Origin: Methanothrix sp.
Lineage (GTDB): Archaea; Halobacteriota; Methanosarcinia; Methanotrichales; Methanotrichaceae
Reading direction: 5' to 3'
DNA: 64,000 bases
NCBI GenBank assembly: GCA_026394555.1
Contig: JAPKXZ010000074.1
Coordinates: 92,424 to 156,423, forward strand
Within the stretch, counting starts at the first letter, position 1. The number at the start of each line of letters is the position of its first letter. Position numbers and translations under genes: made by a program. The notes under the pieces are model-generated. The model did no database searches. It was given only the letters and a program-made list of their open reading frames with translations, and was not told where the DNA came from. Positions 32,484-40,502 of this stretch are shown one piece after another.

Positions 32484-33473
32484 TCAAAGGCTCTCGTAAA
32501 CCTCTCTGATAATCTGGTCGTTCCTCTCCCAGAACCTGTAATCCTTCGCCAAGAGCTTTTCCGGCTCATGCCGAAGGTTCTCCCGCACCGCTTCTTCCAG
32601 CTGTTCTGCCTTCACAACCACCAGATTTTTCCTTTTCTCCTCCGTGGTCACCCCGGAGGCCACTACAGTTTTCCCCAGCAGCAGGTACTCATTTAGCTTC
32701 CAGACGCTCTTGTCCGTGGCATAGGGCGTGAGCAAGCTCTCGCTATGGGGTATGAGGCAGATCCTGGCCTGACTGATCAGTCCGGCCACCTTATCGTGTG
32801 GTTGCCAGCCAAAGAATCGAGCGTTTTTAGGAAGGTTCCAGAGATACCAGCGAGAGAACGGCCCGTCGCCTATGATCCAGAAGGTCTGCTCTGGAATCTT
32901 CTCGATGAGACGGAGCAGATTGCCTATGCCCTCCTGGCGGCTGATTCTTCCCATGAAGACGATGGGCCTCTCATTGGCGAGATCAGACCGGGCAGCAGCC
33001 CGGCTCTTTTCCAGGAAGCTATGCGCCGGGTAATTGTTCACAATAAAGAGGGGCTTTTCCTGGGGGACGTAAGACCTCACCTTTTCCGCCAGAGGCCGGT
33101 TGACAGCTGTGATCACATCGGCGATTCTAGCCAGCTCTCGCTCAAAGTACTCGCCTGCCGGCCTGGCCAGCGGCCCAAAGCTCATCTGCAGTTCTACTCC
33201 CCAGGGGGAGCGATAGTCGTAAATGAGCTTTTTGTAGCAGGAGCCCTTCAGCTTGCCGAGACCATGAAAAATAATATCCGGCACATTAAAGAGGTGTACG
33301 GCATCCGGCCTCTCCTTTTGCAGGACCTGCCTGGCCTCTCGGGCTATTTGCAGCCATCCTTTAGAGCTGAATTGGGGCACGATGACATCCTGGCCCTGGC
33401 TCTCCAGGGTTGCTTTGAACATCAAGAGCCTTGTCGTCCTCTCCGGCTGGTTGGAGAGAAGAAGTATCCTCAT
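32484..33473 (-). CDS. Glycosyltransferase (GT4-like)
   Basis: The 329-residue protein starts MRILLLSNQPERTTRLLMFK and has GT-B features: DAVHLFNVPDIIFHGLGKLK, DVITAVNRPLAEKVRSYVPQ, IVFMGRISRQEGIGNLLRLI, and RICLIPHSESLLTPYATDKS with VWKLNEYLLLGKTVVASGV (donor-binding region of GT4). It is somewhat short for the family but complete. Its ATG overlaps the stop of the UDP-sugar dehydrogenase gene by 4 nt (ATGA), so it is the last gene of the Wbp-like operon. It probably transfers the uronic acid sugar made by that operon, which is inference from coupling. Confidence 0.85.
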   Translation of the reverse strand: MRILLLSNQPERTTRLLMFKATLESQGQDVIVPQFSSKGWLQIAREARQVLQKERPDAVHLFNVPDIIFHGLGKLKGSCYKKLIYDYRSPWGVELQMSFGPLARPAGEYFERELARIADVITAVNRPLAEKVRSYVPQEKPLFIVNNYPAHSFLEKSRAAARSDLANERPIVFMGRISRQEGIGNLLRLIEKIPEQTFWIIGDGPFSRWYLWNLPKNARFFGWQPHDKVAGLISQARICLIPHSESLLTPYATDKSVWKLNEYLLLGKTVVASGVTTEEKRKNLVVVKAEQLEEAVRENLRHEPEKLLAKDYRFWERNDQIIREVYESL

Positions 33474-34651
33474 GGATACTCGAACTTCAGCAGGAAGGGG
33501 TCGAAGAGCAGATCCGCCTTATCTGGCTCGATGTAGCATAGGCCCTTTGTCTGCACATCGTGTTCGCTTAGCAGTGGATCATAAACGTAAGCGTCGAGCC
33601 CTTTTTCCATAAGGAGCCTGGCCAGGGCCAGGTTTCTGCTGTGATAGAACTCTTTTACACCGGCACGAAAAGTTATGCCCTTGATGCAGATCTTAATGCT
33701 GAAAAGCGGCTTGTTGATCTTCATGCACTCCAGCAATATTCGTTCCGCCCAGTAGCGGATCATCTCGTCGTTGACCTCTCGCGAGACACTGAGCAAACGG
33801 CAATTGCTGAAATGTTCTCTCTTTTCCATCTCCTTTATGAGAAACCAGGGGTATACTGGAATGCAGTGGCCGCCAACCCCCGTGGAGGGCAGATGGATGT
33901 GGCAAAACTGGTGGTTGGCGTTGTCTCTGGCCTCGAAAAAGTCGATCCCCAGATCCTGGCAAATCTTGAAGAGTTCATTGGCTAAAGCGATATTTACATC
34001 GCGATAGCAGCCCTCCATGACCTTGATCATCTCCGCCACTTTGGCCGAAGAGACCAGATGAAGGTTGCAGATGAATTTTTTGTAGACCTGATAGGCTAAT
34101 ATCCCGCTCTCTTCGTCCCTGCCGCCGATTACTTTGGGAAATTCCCGGAGTCGCGAGAGGCTAACGCCGGTCATTATCCTCTCTGGAGAATAGGCCAGGA
34201 AAAATTCGTTCTGTAAAAGGCCGCTTGACTCGCATAGCCGGTTTTGTACCAGGCCCTGTGTAGTTCCCGGCGGAAAGGTCGTCTCCAAAACGACCAGATC
34301 TCCCTTCTTCAGGATCTTGCCCAGAGAACGGAGTGCTTTCTCCATAATTGAGAAGTCGGGATTATTGCTGGCATCCACAAAGACGGGCACGATCACTATG
34401 TAGGTACGGCAGCCTCTCGCGTCCTCGAAATGCGATGTGGCTACGAGCCTTTTTCCGCCGTGCTGTTTTATTAGCTCTTCTAAGCCCGCTTCCTCGGGTA
34501 TGGGATTTTCCCCCCGGTTTATCTGCCGACAGCGCTCTTCATTGATATCCACGCCTATGACCATAATGCCACTGTCCGCTACAACTGCAGCTAACGGCAG
34601 CCCGGCATTGCCTAGACCGATAACTGCGATCTTTGCACATTCTTCAGACAT
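33470..34651 (-). CDS. Nucleotide-sugar 6-dehydrogenase (WbpA/WecC-like)
   Basis: The 393-residue enzyme is a UDP-glucose/GDP-mannose dehydrogenase family member that oxidises C6 of a UDP-sugar to the uronic acid with two NAD+. It shows IAVIGLGNAGLPLAAVVADS (NAD fold), VLETTFPPGTT, the catalytic Cys in STGVGGHCIPVYPWF, and the C-terminal UDP-binding domain with IKGITFRAGVKEFYHSRNLA. WbpA acts on UDP-GlcNAc, WecC on UDP-ManNAc; the adjacent WbpB, WbpD and WbpE homologues favour UDP-GlcNAc. The ATG at 34651 has GGAGATCT before it and overlaps the upstream stop by 8 nt. Position in the operon is after the acetyltransferase. Confidence 0.88.
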   Translation of the reverse strand: MSEECAKIAVIGLGNAGLPLAAVVADSGIMVIGVDINEERCRQINRGENPIPEEAGLEELIKQHGGKRLVATSHFEDARGCRTYIVIVPVFVDASNNPDFSIMEKALRSLGKILKKGDLVVLETTFPPGTTQGLVQNRLCESSGLLQNEFFLAYSPERIMTGVSLSRLREFPKVIGGRDEESGILAYQVYKKFICNLHLVSSAKVAEMIKVMEGCYRDVNIALANELFKICQDLGIDFFEARDNANHQFCHIHLPSTGVGGHCIPVYPWFLIKEMEKREHFSNCRLLSVSREVNDEMIRYWAERILLECMKINKPLFSIKICIKGITFRAGVKEFYHSRNLALARLLMEKGLDAYVYDPLLSEHDVQTKGLCYIEPDKADLLFDPFLLKFEYP

Positions 34652-35231
34652 AGATCTCCACACTCTTTCCACAGGCGGGGCATATATAAATCGACTTATT
34701 GCTGCATTGCACGGCATCCTCTTTCAGCTTCTGGCCGCAATAGCAGACATAACCCCTTTGCTGGCCGGGATTGCCCAGCATTAGAGCAAAAGGCGGCACG
34801 TCCTTCGCCACTACGCTTCCCGCGCCAATCATGGCATACTCGCCTACGGTTATGCCGCAGACCAGTGTGGCATTGGCCCCGATGCTTGCGCCCCGGCAGA
34901 TGCGCGTGGCAGAAATGTGCTCTTCATTCCAGATAAATGCACGCGGATACAGATCGTTGGTGAAGGTGGCAGAGGGGCCTACAAAGACATCGTCCTCAAT
35001 GATCACGCCCTTATAAACGGAAACGAAGTTCTGGATCTTCACATTGCTGCCAATCTCGGCATCAATGTCGATATAAACGCTCTTTCCTATGTTGCAGTTC
35101 TTGCCGATCTTCGCGCCCTGGCGAACGTGGGCGAAATGCCAGATCTTTGTGCCCTCGCCAATCACCAGGCTTTCGACTATGGCCGTGGGATGGGCATAGT
35201 AACTATGGCTTTCTCCTTGCATTTTTTCCAT
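34644..35231 (-). CDS. UDP-3-amino-sugar N-acetyltransferase (WbpD/WlbB-like) with C-terminal zinc ribbon
   Basis: The 195-residue protein has a left-handed beta-helix acetyltransferase domain (hexapeptides such as IGEGTKIWHFAHVRQGAKIG, then DVFVGPSATFTNDLYPRAF, a WbpD/WlbB signature, and GEYAMIGAGSVVAKDVPPFA). WbpD acetylates the 3-amino group of UDP-GlcNAc3NA. The C-terminal 35 residues add a zinc-ribbon-like tail (GYVCYCGQKLKE, then YICPACGKSV), with four or five Cys in two CxC/CxxC pairs. It overlaps the next gene by 8 nt. The first ATG (35231) and one three codons later (35222) are both possible. Confidence 0.88.
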   Translation of the reverse strand: MEKMQGESHSYYAHPTAIVESLVIGEGTKIWHFAHVRQGAKIGKNCNIGKSVYIDIDAEIGSNVKIQNFVSVYKGVIIEDDVFVGPSATFTNDLYPRAFIWNEEHISATRICRGASIGANATLVCGITVGEYAMIGAGSVVAKDVPPFALMLGNPGQQRGYVCYCGQKLKEDAVQCSNKSIYICPACGKSVEIYV

Positions 35232-35241
35232 TCCTTCCGTC

Positions 35242-36165
35242 CTAAGGCGTCTTGATCTGTAATCCCTGCTTGATTTGCTCGCATATTTGCAGGTTCTTCA
35301 GGGCCTCTTCTGGCGTGACAGGGAAAGGCCGGCCGGCCCGGACACAATCCAAAAAGGTCTTCAGCTCTACCTTTAAGGGCTCGACCTTGTTTACCAGGAC
35401 CTTTTCGATGATGTTCTCCTGCATATACCGCTCATTTTCCACGCCGTACTTGCCGGGCTTTCGGTATATGTAAACCTCCTGGGTCATGAAGTCGCCTTCC
35501 GCCGTAAAGTCCTCGGACTCGACATAAAATGTGCGAAACTTCTTGGAGGATAGACGGCTGGCGGAGATGGAGACCACACAGCCGGGGAAAACGGCCAAAG
35601 CCTCGCAGACGTTTGCGCTCCCGGCACTGAATATCTTGTAGTCGCATTCGCCCTTGAAAAGCACATTGAAAGCTATGTCGATGTCATGGATCATGAGGTC
35701 CTCTACCACGGAAGCATCGGTGATGCGGCTTGAGGTGGGATTATGTCTCTTGATGGATACATAATCGGGCCGCTGTGCGATCTTTGTCATCTCCGCCACG
35801 ATGGGGTTGAACCTCTCGATGTGGCCCACACCAACGATAAGCTCTTTGCCCTCGATGATTTTTGCCAGCTGCACTCCTTCCTCCACGGTCAAGGTGATGG
35901 GCTTTTCAATCAGGCAGTTTATGCCGGCATCGATTACTTTTTTGGCCGTCTCGAAGTGGTAGCGGGTGGGCACACAGATGCTGACTGCATCCACCTGGCC
36001 CAGTAGCTCTGGCAATGATTTGCATATTGTAGCAAACTCCCGAGAACGCTCTGCGTTTTCGGTAACGGGATCATAGACATAAACGTTGCCTACTCCTTTC
36101 ATTTCCGAGTAGACCCGCACATGATTTCGGCCCATGGCCCCCACGCCGATGACTCCTACGTCCAT
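35242..36165 (-). CDS. Gfo/Idh/MocA oxidoreductase (WbpB-like)
   Basis: This 307-residue NAD-dependent sugar oxidoreductase begins DVGVIGVGAMGRNHVRVYSE (Rossmann motif) and includes AVSICVPTRYHFETAKKVID, NCLIEKPITLTVEEGVQLAK (the EKP motif with catalytic Lys) and VGVGHIERFNPIVAEM. WbpB oxidises C3 of UDP-GlcNAcA, giving the 3-keto sugar for amination. It lies 10 bp upstream of wbpD-like and 3 bp downstream of the aminotransferase gene, all on one strand. Operon context identifies it better than family similarity, which covers many sugar reductases. Confidence 0.87.
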   Translation of the reverse strand: MDVGVIGVGAMGRNHVRVYSEMKGVGNVYVYDPVTENAERSREFATICKSLPELLGQVDAVSICVPTRYHFETAKKVIDAGINCLIEKPITLTVEEGVQLAKIIEGKELIVGVGHIERFNPIVAEMTKIAQRPDYVSIKRHNPTSSRITDASVVEDLMIHDIDIAFNVLFKGECDYKIFSAGSANVCEALAVFPGCVVSISASRLSSKKFRTFYVESEDFTAEGDFMTQEVYIYRKPGKYGVENERYMQENIIEKVLVNKVEPLKVELKTFLDCVRAGRPFPVTPEEALKNLQICEQIKQGLQIKTP

Positions 36166-36168
36166 ACT

Positions 36169-37284
36169 TTAAGCCTCGAAGGAATTTATGGTCTCAGAGA
36201 TGTAGGCCAGGTCCTCTTCGCGAAGAGAGGGGTGCACAGGCAGGCTCAACACCCTGCGAGAGACGTCTTCGGATACAGGGCAGCTCTCATTAGTATAGCC
36301 CAGCTCCCGGTAGAGGGGCTGCTCATAAACCGCTTTGGGATAGTGAACGGCAGAGCCGATTCCCTTCGCCAGAAGATATTCCATCAGTTTCTCCCGGGAA
36401 GAGGCAAAGCTGTCCTCCACCCGCACCACATATTGATGATAAACGTGCCGAACGTTTTTCGCCTGGTAAGGGGTGCTGATGCCCTTGATGTTGATGTTGT
36501 CGTTTAAAAACGCGGCATTCTTAATCCTCTTGGCCGTGAACTCCTCCAGCCGTTTGAGTTGCACGAGACCAAGGGCCCCCTGCAAATTCATCATCCTGTA
36601 GTTGTAGCCTAATGTGGCGTGGTTGTACTTGCCAGTGTCACCGTGGCTTCTCAGCAGGCGCAGACGGGCCGCCAAAGCATCATCGTTGGTGGTGATCATG
36701 CCCCCCTCGCCCGTGGTCATGTTCTTGGTGGGATAGAAGGAGAAGCAGCCTGTAGCAAATGAGCCTACCTTCTTGCCTTGAAATCCTGCTCCGTGGGCCT
36801 GAGCGCAGTCTTCTACCAGAGCGATCTTCCCATCCTGGCAGATCTCCGACACAGCCGACAGGTCGAAGGGCTGGCCGTAGAGGTGAACGCCGATCACGGC
36901 CCTGGTGCGAGGAGTTATTCTTTTTTGCAGATCCTCGGGATCGATATTGAAAGTCCTCGCGTCCACATCCGCGAAGACGGGGCGTAGACCCTGATAGAGG
37001 GCGCAGTTGGCAGTAGCAATGAAGGTGAAGGCGGGTGTTATGACTTCGTCTCCCTTCTGTAGTCCCAGGGCCTTGATGGCCAGATCCAGGGCGACGGTGC
37101 CGTTGTTTACGGCTATGGCATTTTTCACGCCCAGATAGCCGGCGAATTCATCTTCAAACTGCTTGACACTCTCGCCCTGGGCGAGCATGCCGCTCTTCAG
37201 CACATCTCCTACAGCTTTAATCTCTTCGTCGCCAATGATTGGCTTGGCTATGGGAATAAAGTCTCTCATCATCATCATTTCCAT
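36169..37284 (-). CDS. UDP-3-keto-sugar aminotransferase (WbpE-like, DegT family)
   Basis: The 371-residue PLP-dependent aminotransferase shows FIPIAKPIIGDEEIKAV at its start, the PLP lysine in CFSFYPTKNMTTGEGGM, and HGDTGKYNHATLGYNYRMMN. WbpE adds the amino group at C3 of UDP-3-keto-GlcNAcA with glutamate as donor. Several ATG codons sit in a row near the start; the one at 37284, seven bases after GGTGA, is my choice, with 37269 or GTG 37296 as alternatives. The gene precedes the wbpB-like gene by 3 bp and follows the GlmU-like gene by 39 bp. Confidence 0.88.
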   Translation of the reverse strand: MEMMMMRDFIPIAKPIIGDEEIKAVGDVLKSGMLAQGESVKQFEDEFAGYLGVKNAIAVNNGTVALDLAIKALGLQKGDEVITPAFTFIATANCALYQGLRPVFADVDARTFNIDPEDLQKRITPRTRAVIGVHLYGQPFDLSAVSEICQDGKIALVEDCAQAHGAGFQGKKVGSFATGCFSFYPTKNMTTGEGGMITTNDDALAARLRLLRSHGDTGKYNHATLGYNYRMMNLQGALGLVQLKRLEEFTAKRIKNAAFLNDNINIKGISTPYQAKNVRHVYHQYVVRVEDSFASSREKLMEYLLAKGIGSAVHYPKAVYEQPLYRELGYTNESCPVSEDVSRRVLSLPVHPSLREEDLAYISETINSFEA

Positions 37285-37323
37285 TACTATGCTCACCCTT
37301 TGCCTTGAAAAGGTTTGTTATAT

Positions 37324-38526
37324 TCAGTCTCTCTTGGACGAGACAAGGCCCCTGTGAATGGCAGCCGGCAGCCCCCTAAAACCGGGCTCAATGACCGTGC
37401 CGGGATAGATCGATGTATTGATCCCGGTCATCACCCCTTCACCCATGATCACGCCCAGTTTGCGCCTGCCGCTATCCACCCGCTCGCCTTTGACGAACGA
37501 TTTTATGGGCCCCTTGTCATGGCGCAGATTGGAGCATACGGTTCCCGCCCCGAAGTTGCAGTTCTCTCCGATAACGCTGTCTCCCAGGTAGGAGAGGTGC
37601 CCGATCTTGCTGCCGCTCATGATGGCGCTGTTTTTGACCTCCACCGCATTTCCTATCCGAACTTTGTCGCCGATGCAGGTCGTGGGCCGGATGTAGCAGT
37701 TGGGTCCGATGTCACAGTCCTCTCCTATTATTACCGGGCCCACGATGTAGGCTCCACAGCGCACGATGGTGCCCCGGCCCACGGCTACATTGCCCTTGAT
37801 GGTCGCGCCGCTCTCAACCTCGCCCTTCATTTGGGGCGCAAGGTCTTTAAGCAAAACCTCATTGGCGGCCAGAATATCCCAGGGCCTGCCGATCTCCAGC
37901 CAGCTCTTGAGAGTGACGATTTTGATCCTCTCCTGGGAAGCGAGCCGGTTGAGCCCATCGGTCAGCTCGTACTCGCCTCGCTCTGATAGTGGCATAGATC
38001 GCATCGTCTCGAAGATGCTTCTCTCGAAGAGGTAGATGCCGGCATTGGCCAAATTGGAGGGCGGATTGGCGCTCTTCTCGACCACGGATTTGAAGTAACC
38101 GTTCTCCTCCGTGAAAACCCCATATCTTTTGGGATCATCGACCTTTATGGCCGAGACGGCAACGCCGTCGCGAGCCATCTCTCGCAGGGACGCCTCATCT
38201 GGCAGCACATCTCCGTTTAGGACCAGGAAGCGATCCTCCGCCTGGCTGGCGGCAGCCATCAGGGCGTGACCGGTACCAAGCTGCTTATCCTGCACGACGT
38301 AGTCGATCTTCACACCTAAGGGGCTTCCGTCCCCAAAGTATGAGCGAACGCTTTTTGCCCCGTATCCTACCACCAGCACGAAACGATCCGCACCTGCACC
38401 GTGAGCCCGCAGGATGATATGCTCCAACAGAGGCTTGCCGGCTACGGGCAGCATGACCTTTGGCATCTTTGCAGTCAAGGGACGCATGCGGCTTCCTTCG
38501 CCCGCGGCGAGAATGATCGCTTGCAT
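37324..38526 (-). CDS. Bifunctional sugar-1-phosphate nucleotidylyltransferase/acetyltransferase (GlmU-like), second copy
   Basis: The 400-residue protein has the same two-part architecture as the one at 29435: MQAIILAAGEGSRMRPLTAK, FLVLNGDVLPDEASL and a C-terminal left-handed beta-helix (IGEDCDIGPNCYIRPTTCIG), with a C-terminal segment GVMTGINTSIYPGTVIEPGF. Compared with the first copy, it keeps a longer helix with NLRHDKGPIKSFVKGERVDS, closer to archaeal GlmU/ST0452-like proteins. It heads the Wbp-like operon and would supply UDP-GlcNAc or another UDP/dTDP-sugar. The ATG at 38526 starts the conserved MQAIILAAGEG; an upstream start would add 20 residues without homology. Which copy makes UDP-GlcNAc in vivo cannot be told. 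Confidence 0.87.
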   Translation of the reverse strand: MQAIILAAGEGSRMRPLTAKMPKVMLPVAGKPLLEHIILRAHGAGADRFVLVVGYGAKSVRSYFGDGSPLGVKIDYVVQDKQLGTGHALMAAASQAEDRFLVLNGDVLPDEASLREMARDGVAVSAIKVDDPKRYGVFTEENGYFKSVVEKSANPPSNLANAGIYLFERSIFETMRSMPLSERGEYELTDGLNRLASQERIKIVTLKSWLEIGRPWDILAANEVLLKDLAPQMKGEVESGATIKGNVAVGRGTIVRCGAYIVGPVIIGEDCDIGPNCYIRPTTCIGDKVRIGNAVEVKNSAIMSGSKIGHLSYLGDSVIGENCNFGAGTVCSNLRHDKGPIKSFVKGERVDSGRRKLGVIMGEGVMTGINTSIYPGTVIEPGFRGLPAAIHRGLVSSKRD

Positions 38527-38597
38527 GGATATAGTCAAATAACGAGGAGGGTTAAAAATGCTTTGAGCATGAGGATCGAGCAACATTCACTCTAATA

Positions 38598-40502
38598 TCA
38601 TAGTTGCTGCTTGAATATTGATTTCAATATCTCCTTTATCGAGATAGCTGAGTTTATAAATTCTGCAAGTTTGTCGGGGTATAATCCCAGTACTATAATA
38701 AAAATGAGCCATGCTACTTCCATTATTTCAATGATTATTAAATCCAAAATTTCAAGTTTAGGTCTGAATGTTGGAATCGGCATAATTATATAAACGATTA
38801 CTGAGATCACAGCCACCTGTGCGATGATCATACCTATCACGCTAATAGTACTATTTAATTCGTATATGTTTAGATCATCATTTACCATCTTTGCTATAAA
38901 TTTATTAGTTCTACCGTTATCTATTTCTAAAAAAACTTCAGTTTTTTTATCGTTAAGTCTTAGTGAAAGAAAATTATTTTCAGTAGATACTTTGATCGCC
39001 TTGCTATTTTCAATTCTTTCAATTTTTGCATTTTTTACCCAATCAATACCAAATTTCTTTGTTAGAAATTCTTTGAGTCTACCCTCATCCTTTCCTGGAA
39101 TTTTATCCCAGCTAAACACATACTTTAATTCTTTTGTTGAGGGGGATATGGTATCTTTAATTGTATGTCTATTTACGAGGATGAATCGCAAAAAATCTAA
39201 AAATATTGCAAGCAAAACTGCGATTAAAATCCTTTGAGATAAAATGCTTGGCAAAAAATAATGAAACGATAATACACCACTAAACAGTCCTATTATTATC
39301 TTACCAAAATTCCACCAATTGAGGGGGTGACAATCATTTTCGTTACACAGCATATATATTGTAAATAATAAAAACGAAACAATCATCATTGAAGATTCTA
39401 TCCACACGAGACTTCTATAATGATTGTCTGAGCAGAAATAATAATAATATAGTCCTAAATGCGTTAATATCAATATTGGTATAATCAATATTGGTATAAT
39501 ATGTATTGTTAGTCTTTGTTTATTCGCCCATATGCTAGGCTTTTTTGAAAGTACGTGTATGAATATTAAAATCAGTATGGCTACAAATAATGCTTGTACC
39601 AGCGAAATGTATGAGTCCCTGCTTCGGTGGTATTCAACTAAATCTACAACTTCAAGAAATTTGCTATTATTTGTAAAATTATTATCAATTAAATCACATG
39701 CTTTTATTTGAAATTGGTGAGTTCCTAAGTCAATTATTTCGGATCCACTTTCAATATTAGAGCCAATTTTTTTATCAAAATACTCTATGTAGATCTGATC
39801 ATTGTCTGAGTCATAGCACTTACTAGAAAAATTAATTTTTGAATATCTAAATACGGTCACATTTGGCCCATTCGAGCAAGTGATATTACACTCAGGTTCT
39901 ACATTTACGTTGAATTCAGTTATTACTGGTTTATTATTAGTTACTTTAAAAGATTCAACCAATTTATTTTTGTCATTTTTTTTATAATCCCATTGGAAAG
40001 TTTTAATCAAGCAAATATCCTGAGGTTCTTGAGAAGTTTCATTTTCTACCTTAGTGATATATTTGACTAATATTTTCTCTTTTTTATTCAATGAGGTGAG
40101 GTGTATTTTCATTATTCTATCCGGACCAATTTCTGCCGAATCACCTCGGCCTTCGTTGTGGTTATTAAAATTGCTATAAATACTTATTTTTCCCTCATTG
40201 CTTTCATTTACCATTTTACCGTTTTCATTGCCGATTCTTATTGTCTGGCTCGGTACAGCAAGCGATTTAGACAGCAAAGCAACCAAATTAAAATCGTGGG
40301 CATCTACGTCTTTCTCTATATTTATAATATTGAAATATATTTGAATGCACTGGTCGCGGCCTACAATTTCTTTATCAGGTATTACCGTTAAATTCAATTC
40401 AGATAATCTATCTCCGCTGTGGTCTACTCCACCCATGCATCCAATACGTACCATGCTTATGATTATTAAGACAGAAAAAATTAATATATATTTCGCGCTC
40501 AT
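38598..40502 (-). CDS. Membrane protein with large extracellular domain and soluble module, 634 aa
   Basis: This protein is of unknown function. Residues 1-25 are a signal or anchor segment with Cys22 (IGCMGG; the lipobox is imperfect). Residues about 30-295 form an Asn-rich extracellular part with many sequons and beta-strand patterns, including an Ig-like stretch (VFRYSKINFSSKCYDSDNDQ). Hydrophobic helices lie near 298-318, 331-356, 365-386, 400-443 (two), 553-577 and 585-608. Between the last pairs, residues 461-549 form a soluble module (YVFSWDKIPGKDEGRLKEFL, then IDWVKNAKIERI, then FLSLRLNDKKTEVFLEIDNG) that I believe recurs in other methanogen proteins. The coding region is strikingly AT-rich. 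The stop is 71 bp beyond the GlmU-like start, and it overlaps the upstream gene by 4 nt. Confidence 0.75.
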   Translation of the reverse strand: MSAKYILIFSVLIIISMVRIGCMGGVDHSGDRLSELNLTVIPDKEIVGRDQCIQIYFNIINIEKDVDAHDFNLVALLSKSLAVPSQTIRIGNENGKMVNESNEGKISIYSNFNNHNEGRGDSAEIGPDRIMKIHLTSLNKKEKILVKYITKVENETSQEPQDICLIKTFQWDYKKNDKNKLVESFKVTNNKPVITEFNVNVEPECNITCSNGPNVTVFRYSKINFSSKCYDSDNDQIYIEYFDKKIGSNIESGSEIIDLGTHQFQIKACDLIDNNFTNNSKFLEVVDLVEYHRSRDSYISLVQALFVAILILIFIHVLSKKPSIWANKQRLTIHIIPILIIPILILTHLGLYYYYFCSDNHYRSLVWIESSMMIVSFLLFTIYMLCNENDCHPLNWWNFGKIIIGLFSGVLSFHYFLPSILSQRILIAVLLAIFLDFLRFILVNRHTIKDTISPSTKELKYVFSWDKIPGKDEGRLKEFLTKKFGIDWVKNAKIERIENSKAIKVSTENNFLSLRLNDKKTEVFLEIDNGRTNKFIAKMVNDDLNIYELNSTISVIGMIIAQVAVISVIVYIIMPIPTFRPKLEILDLIIIEIMEVAWLIFIIVLGLYPDKLAEFINSAISIKEILKSIFKQQL

